In this document: one piece after another, positions 4,867 to 8,176 of the stretch
Numbering within the stretch: position 1 is the stretch's first letter
Layout of the letters: each line of letters begins with the position of its first letter
Assembly (NCBI GenBank): GCA_937901185.1
Contig: CALCHR010000021.1
Coordinates: 1-8,176, forward strand
Direction: 5' to 3'
Source of the DNA: an uncultured Bacteroidales bacterium
GTDB lineage: Bacteria; Bacteroidota; Bacteroidia; Bacteroidales; Bacteroidaceae
Length of the DNA: 8,176 nt
The notes under the pieces: generated by a model
The model's database searches: none
What the model was told of the DNA's origin: nothing
Seen by the model: the letters and a program-made list of their open reading frames with translations, nothing else
Made by a program: the position numbers and the translations under genes

Positions 4867-5133
4867 TTATTCTCCTTCCTTCTTCATCTGCTTGACGACC
4901 TTATCAGCGCCGGTGGCAGCCAGACCGCTGACAATACCAACAGCAGCAGCGGTGATGTAATCAGTAGCAGGGAAGTCGGGCATGTACATCATGCCTACGA
5001 CACCCAGTGCGCCGCCGACAATGCCGCAGATGACGGGAATCCACTTGTTGTCAATGTTCGTAGCCTTAACAGCCAGACCGATAATATAAACGATCACGGT
5101 GATGGCGGCTACGCCTGCAATACCAAAGTCCAT
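4867..5133 (-). CDS. phage holin (Hol44/superfamily V-like)
   Basis: An 88-aa protein with three hydrophobic segments: about 5-22 (GIAGVAAITVIVYIIGLAV), 31-50 (WIPVICGIVGGALGVVGMMY) and 57-75 (DYITAAAVGIVSGLAATG), then a charged tail KVVKQMKKEGE. Size, hydrophobic pattern and tail fit class holins of the Phage_holin_5 / Hol44 group, which time the lysis by forming membrane lesions that let the endolysin out. It stands directly upstream of the amidase in the same cassette with a 3-nt gap. AAAGGAG lies 6 nt before the ATG. Exact family assignment is from pattern memory; the holin role is strongly supported by position. Confidence 0.85.
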   Translation of the reverse strand: MDFGIAGVAAITVIVYIIGLAVKATNIDNKWIPVICGIVGGALGVVGMMYMPDFPATDYITAAAVGIVSGLAATGADKVVKQMKKEGE

Positions 5134-5154
5134 ATAGCTCTCCTTTCTGTGCTA

Positions 5155-5439
5155 TTAGGGAAGCACTTCCCATTTTTTTACTTCGCTGTAGATCTTATCG
5201 ATGAACGAATTGCCTTTAAGTGCTTTATATGCTTCATAGCAGAACACAAAGTTTTCGTATTCATACTGCCTGATCTTTTCATCGTCGTGATGTCGATAGT
5301 AGATCCGCAGCATCTCACTGCGTAACTGACATCTCTGGCCGTCTGCGATTTTTTTAATCCAGATAACAACAGGCACGATAACACCAAGCAGAACGCCGAT
5401 CTCGCCAATGAAGGTTACGGCGAACGTAAGCTTGTCCAA
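5155..5439 (-). CDS. small membrane protein of the lysis cassette
   Basis: A 94-aa protein if the TTG at 5439 is used: AAGGGGGTG lies 6 nt before it. A GTG at 5448 is also in frame but sits inside this purine run without spacing, so it is less likely to be the start (it would add three residues). One membrane helix (about 7-29: VTFIGEIGVLLGVIVPVVIWI) is followed by a soluble, charged helical part with CQLRSEMLRIYYRHHDDEKIRQYEYENF and YKALKGNSFIDKIYSEVKKWEV. Such a protein is frequent just upstream of holin genes in clostridial phages; its function is unestablished, with a second holin, pinholin or antiholin role being possible. A 21-nt gap separates it from the holin, and it is the first gene of the cassette. 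Confidence 0.75.
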   Translation of the reverse strand: MDKLTFAVTFIGEIGVLLGVIVPVVIWIKKIADGQRCQLRSEMLRIYYRHHDDEKIRQYEYENFVFCYEAYKALKGNSFIDKIYSEVKKWEVLP

Positions 5440-5448
5440 CGGAAGCAC
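5440..5448 (-). promoter_or_regulatory. ribosome binding site deciding a TTG start
   Basis: In the minus strand an AAGGGGGTG run, read through from about 5454 to 5446, is followed by CTTCCG and then TTG (5439-5437). The GTG at 5448 is part of the run, so the TTG with 6-nt spacing is preferred. Confidence 0.5.
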
Positions 5449-5504
5449 CCCCTTTTTATTTCTTCAATTTATCTTATCATGGGCAAAAACCCCCCCAAAT
5501 AAAA

Positions 5505-5530
5505 ACAAGGGTGGATTTCTCCACCCTTGT
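5505..5530 (-). terminator. terminator after the large late gene
   Basis: A perfect 11-bp stem, ACAAGGGTGGA (5505-5515) with TCCACCCTTGT (5520-5530), and a 4-nt loop. In the minus strand it is followed by TTTTATTT. It starts 4 bp after the stop codon of the big gene. The following stretch 5449-5500 has a C-run and no clear promoter, so the lysis cassette may depend on read-through or on an unrecognised promoter. Confidence 0.88.
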
Positions 5531-5534
5531 CTTA

Positions 5535-8176
5535 TTAGTGCCACGGAGCTTCGTGAATCGTAGAAGCTGCCCAGCCCTCGCTGTAATACAGTGCATCTTT
5601 TTGGTTTTTGCTGATCGGCAGGGAGTGGATGACAGCCATGCGTCTTTCCTTCTTACCTTCGCCGGTGATGTCTTTTACGGTGTTGCGGTAGTTCATGTAC
5701 ATCTCAACCGAAATGTTTGCCTTTTCCGCATACTCATAATATTTGTCAAACCAGCTGTCTTCGACTTCAGCATCGGGATGCTGTTGTTTGAAAGACCAGT
5801 AAGCAACGTCCGCAGAGGCTTCGTCTCTATCGTAGCCGAAGACCACAACCAAAGCATCCAACGCCTGCTTTTCGGTAATTTCTCCGCTCTTGAGCTTGTT
5901 GCCAAGCGCTGTCTTGAGGCTGGATCTGGCAGAGTTGAGGTCTTCCTTACTGTAAACACCATCTTTTGCCTTGCCAATCGCAGTCTCTTCAAGCGCCTCT
6001 TCATACAGGCCGACAGCGACATCAGTCTTGCCCTCTTCCAAAGCTTCCATGATTCTGTGGACATGGTGCTTGGTAGAGCGATCAATGCCAGCCTCAAAGG
6101 ACAGGAACTCTCCGTTGGCAATGTCCTTAGCGTGAAGGTGGATTGCTTCGTAGGTTCTGATGATGTTGTTAGCGGGAATGCCGAACACCTGCAGAGACTT
6201 GACCACCAGCTTCTTCATCTGGGAGGGATCAGGCATCTCGCCCTCCTTGATGGCGGTAGCCACCGTTGTCATGGTGTCGTACAAATCATTGATAGCTGTC
6301 AAGGCAATGCTATCGACGATCTCTTCCGACTCGCCGTACATGATGTTCTCAAAGAAGCCAACCACTTCGCTGCCGAAGATGGGCAGAACATAGCCGACCA
6401 AGTCACCGGCAAGGGCAAAGCCCTGTCTCTTCAGCCAGCTTTCGGCAGTCAGTTCTTCGTCTTCCTCGTCGCGGTAGGGATTAACCTTGTAGCGAAGCAG
6501 GGCAAACACAGTGGTCATTAGCTGCGCCCACATAGCAGACATAGCGATAGCATATACGGTGCGGACAAGCGCCTTGCCGTTTTCCTTCGTCTTGTTTGCT
6601 TTGTATCTGCCTGCAGTCACCTCCAGCTGTCCGGACATCTGGAAGAGGTCGGTCTTGAACATCGCAAATGCTTCGGCCATGATGTCGCTGCGCTTCTGGA
6701 GTTCGGGTCTGTGGAGAACATCGCTCATGCTCTGCGTGTTTTCGACCACTTCGTCGAAGAACTCTGCGGTAGCTTTAAGCAGTGCTTCTCCCGTCAGTCC
6801 AGTTCTCTTTGCAGTGTCTTGCTTGGCGTAACGCCACAGAGACAGAGCAACGGCGTGATCCATTGCGGAGATCCACTTGCCGGGGTTGAGTGCAGCAGGA
6901 AGCTTGCTGGTCAGTCTGCCAAGCAGGGTCTTCTTGCCCTCCGTCATAAAGGTATGGACCTCGGCGTCGGACAAGCCCTGTCTGCGCATCCATGCAGTGG
7001 CAGTGTACTTGTCTACCTCAGCAGAAATGGCTTTGTGGTTAGCCATCGTGTAGACAAGGTTGGCCAGCTGTCTCACAGGACCTCTCCACTTCAGCATAGA
7101 GGTGGCAGAGTACAACGAGCCAATCTGCTTGGTAACCACAGACATATTCAGCAGGAAGGTTGCGCCAATGTATCCGCTCTTAATCTTTCTGTAAAGATCA
7201 GACTGGTCGTTTTGACGGCGACCCTGAATGTCTTTTACCGCCTGCTCAATGCTCTTTACACCCTCGTCACCCCAGTTGCCCTGCACAGCTGCTTTCACTG
7301 TCGGGTTGCTGCCGGTGGCGTTTTCGCTTTTCACATTCCACACCTTATTGAAGTTGCGAACCTCTACCGCAAGGCCGTACACATTGCCGACCTGCTCGAT
7401 GTGTCTGTCGAGAATGTTATTCAAGCCAGTGATGATCAAGGGCTGCGGAGCTTTGTCCTTAATGGACTTAAGCATTCCGTAGGAGTTGATGGTCTGCTGA
7501 ATATTATTCTCTGCAGAGATCTCGCGGGTGACGAAGTTCTTGTCCACCTCAAAGGGGATGTAGCTCTTGTCTTTGGCAATGATGCGATGCTTCAGCGCAA
7601 TGCTCGTCTCGTTGATCGCGTCCTTAGCGGTGCCGTTGAAGAACTTGCGAGCGGCGGCCATGTAGTCCTGACACCACTTGTCATTCTCCAGCTCTTTTGC
7701 AAACTCTGCAACCATGTCTACAGCAAAGGGGACGCGGTGTGCGTGCTCTTCGGAGATTGCCTCGCGGAGCTTACCTTTGCTCAGCATGTCGAGATCGGCG
7801 AAGGTGAAGCCACCCTTTTCGATGTGCGACATGTGGTTGGCGGTCTCTCTTTCGTAGGAGAGGATAGCCTGCATCATCTGCATCTTGGAAAGGCCGAACT
7901 TGCGGCCACGGATGTCCGTGTACTTCTTGCCGCCCACTTCCTTGTACATGGCATCTTCGTATGCCTTGTCAGAAGTCAGGTGCTCAAAGCTCTTGTACGC
8001 ATCCATGACAAACTTGTTCTTTTTGCGGATGCCCTGCTCAAACTTTTTGAACAGCTTCAGCAGGTAGGAATCGCTGTGGTAAGCGGACATTCTCTCTACA
8101 TTGCGGACGGGAGAAAGGGACTGGCTGAGCATCTTGTCTCTTGCGACCTGCGCAGGACTGCGCTTGCCGTCCTTGC
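5535..8176 (-). CDS. very large late phage protein, C-terminal part (probable internal virion/polyvalent protein)
   Basis: The frame runs from the stop TAA at 5537 to the right edge; translation stays open past the first internal ATG at 8132, with 14 more codons (ending in SPAQVARDK before that Met), so the true start lies outside and at least 879 residues are seen. Counting from the Met at 8132, there are hydrophobic stretches around 316-340, 520-548 and 569-594, embedded in mainly helical, charged sequence. The C-terminus shows DITGEGKKERRMAVIHSL (repeated small-module pattern) and ends in GWAASTIHEAPWH, a close resemblance to the C-terminal module with LP(I/L)SxxQKdxLyxxxGW seen in large Firmicutes phage proteins. 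I infer an internal/ejection protein of the virion or the tail end of a multi-domain polyvalent protein delivered with DNA; enzyme domains, if any, must be upstream of this window. Being the last gene before the terminator and lysis genes fits a late structural operon. Confidence 0.65.
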   Translation of the reverse strand, partial: KDGKRSPAQVARDKMLSQSLSPVRNVERMSAYHSDSYLLKLFKKFEQGIRKKNKFVMDAYKSFEHLTSDKAYEDAMYKEVGGKKYTDIRGRKFGLSKMQMMQAILSYERETANHMSHIEKGGFTFADLDMLSKGKLREAISEEHAHRVPFAVDMVAEFAKELENDKWCQDYMAAARKFFNGTAKDAINETSIALKHRIIAKDKSYIPFEVDKNFVTREISAENNIQQTINSYGMLKSIKDKAPQPLIITGLNNILDRHIEQVGNVYGLAVEVRNFNKVWNVKSENATGSNPTVKAAVQGNWGDEGVKSIEQAVKDIQGRRQNDQSDLYRKIKSGYIGATFLLNMSVVTKQIGSLYSATSMLKWRGPVRQLANLVYTMANHKAISAEVDKYTATAWMRRQGLSDAEVHTFMTEGKKTLLGRLTSKLPAALNPGKWISAMDHAVALSLWRYAKQDTAKRTGLTGEALLKATAEFFDEVVENTQSMSDVLHRPELQKRSDIMAEAFAMFKTDLFQMSGQLEVTAGRYKANKTKENGKALVRTVYAIAMSAMWAQLMTTVFALLRYKVNPYRDEEDEELTAESWLKRQGFALAGDLVGYVLPIFGSEVVGFFENIMYGESEEIVDSIALTAINDLYDTMTTVATAIKEGEMPDPSQMKKLVVKSLQVFGIPANNIIRTYEAIHLHAKDIANGEFLSFEAGIDRSTKHHVHRIMEALEEGKTDVAVGLYEEALEETAIGKAKDGVYSKEDLNSARSSLKTALGNKLKSGEITEKQALDALVVVFGYDRDEASADVAYWSFKQQHPDAEVEDSWFDKYYEYAEKANISVEMYMNYRNTVKDITGEGKKERRMAVIHSLPISKNQKDALYYSEGWAASTIHEAPWH

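Noticed and set aside
3979..5325. A 448-codon open frame on the plus strand across the lysis cassette
   Set aside because: It is antisense to three well-supported genes (amidase, holin, membrane protein), has no ribosome binding site, begins inside the attP right arm and terminator region, and its protein has no recognisable motif.
5511..6521. A 336-codon plus-strand frame over the end of the large late gene
   Set aside because: It begins inside the terminator stem, has no ribosome binding site and mirrors the codon bias of the real gene on the other strand.

Overview
The window looks like part of a temperate tailed phage of a Gram-positive, low-GC-lineage host (Bacillota, most likely a gut clostridium). 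The signs are strong GGAGG-type ribosome binding sites, a Firmicutes-type SOS box (GAAC-N4-GTTC), a large serine integrase, a Cro-like protein of the DUF739 type and a holin/amidase lysis cassette. The GC content is moderate, which fits Oscillospiraceae-like hosts, but the species cannot be read from this sequence.

Layout. From 1 to 1547, on the minus strand, a tightly packed early operon starts at a Cro-like gene and continues into a 54-aa protein, a 29-aa membrane microprotein, a DUF7666-like protein with seven octapeptide repeats, and a membrane-anchored 3D-domain protein cut by the window start. From 1548 to 1716 lies the genetic switch: divergent promoters and 16-bp palindromic operators, with one more operator copy downstream of the cro-like gene. 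A 128-aa HTH repressor without a self-cleaving peptidase domain follows on the plus strand (1717-2103). Overlapping its 3' end on the minus strand is a 33-aa ORF with a ribosome binding site, preceded by the SOS box. The large serine integrase (2363-3925, plus strand) comes next. It is followed by a dyad that has the form of an intact attP with central dinucleotide TC (3941-3990) and then a bidirectional terminator. From 4051 to 5439, on the minus strand, is the lysis cassette: a small membrane protein, a holin, and an amidase with a peptidoglycan-binding domain. A terminator and the 3' end of a very large late/virion-type protein fill 5505-8176.

How it works together. Repressor and integrase (plus strand) are the lysogeny side. 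The Cro-like operon starts the lytic programme leftwards. The late and lysis genes are also on the minus strand and end at attP. Having lysis genes on one side and integrase on the other side of a symmetric attP is the order expected of a circular or virion form of the phage; in an integrated prophage these would be at opposite ends. The repressor is not of the autocleavable type, so the SOS box in front of the small ORF antisense to the repressor end is a candidate for the induction mechanism.
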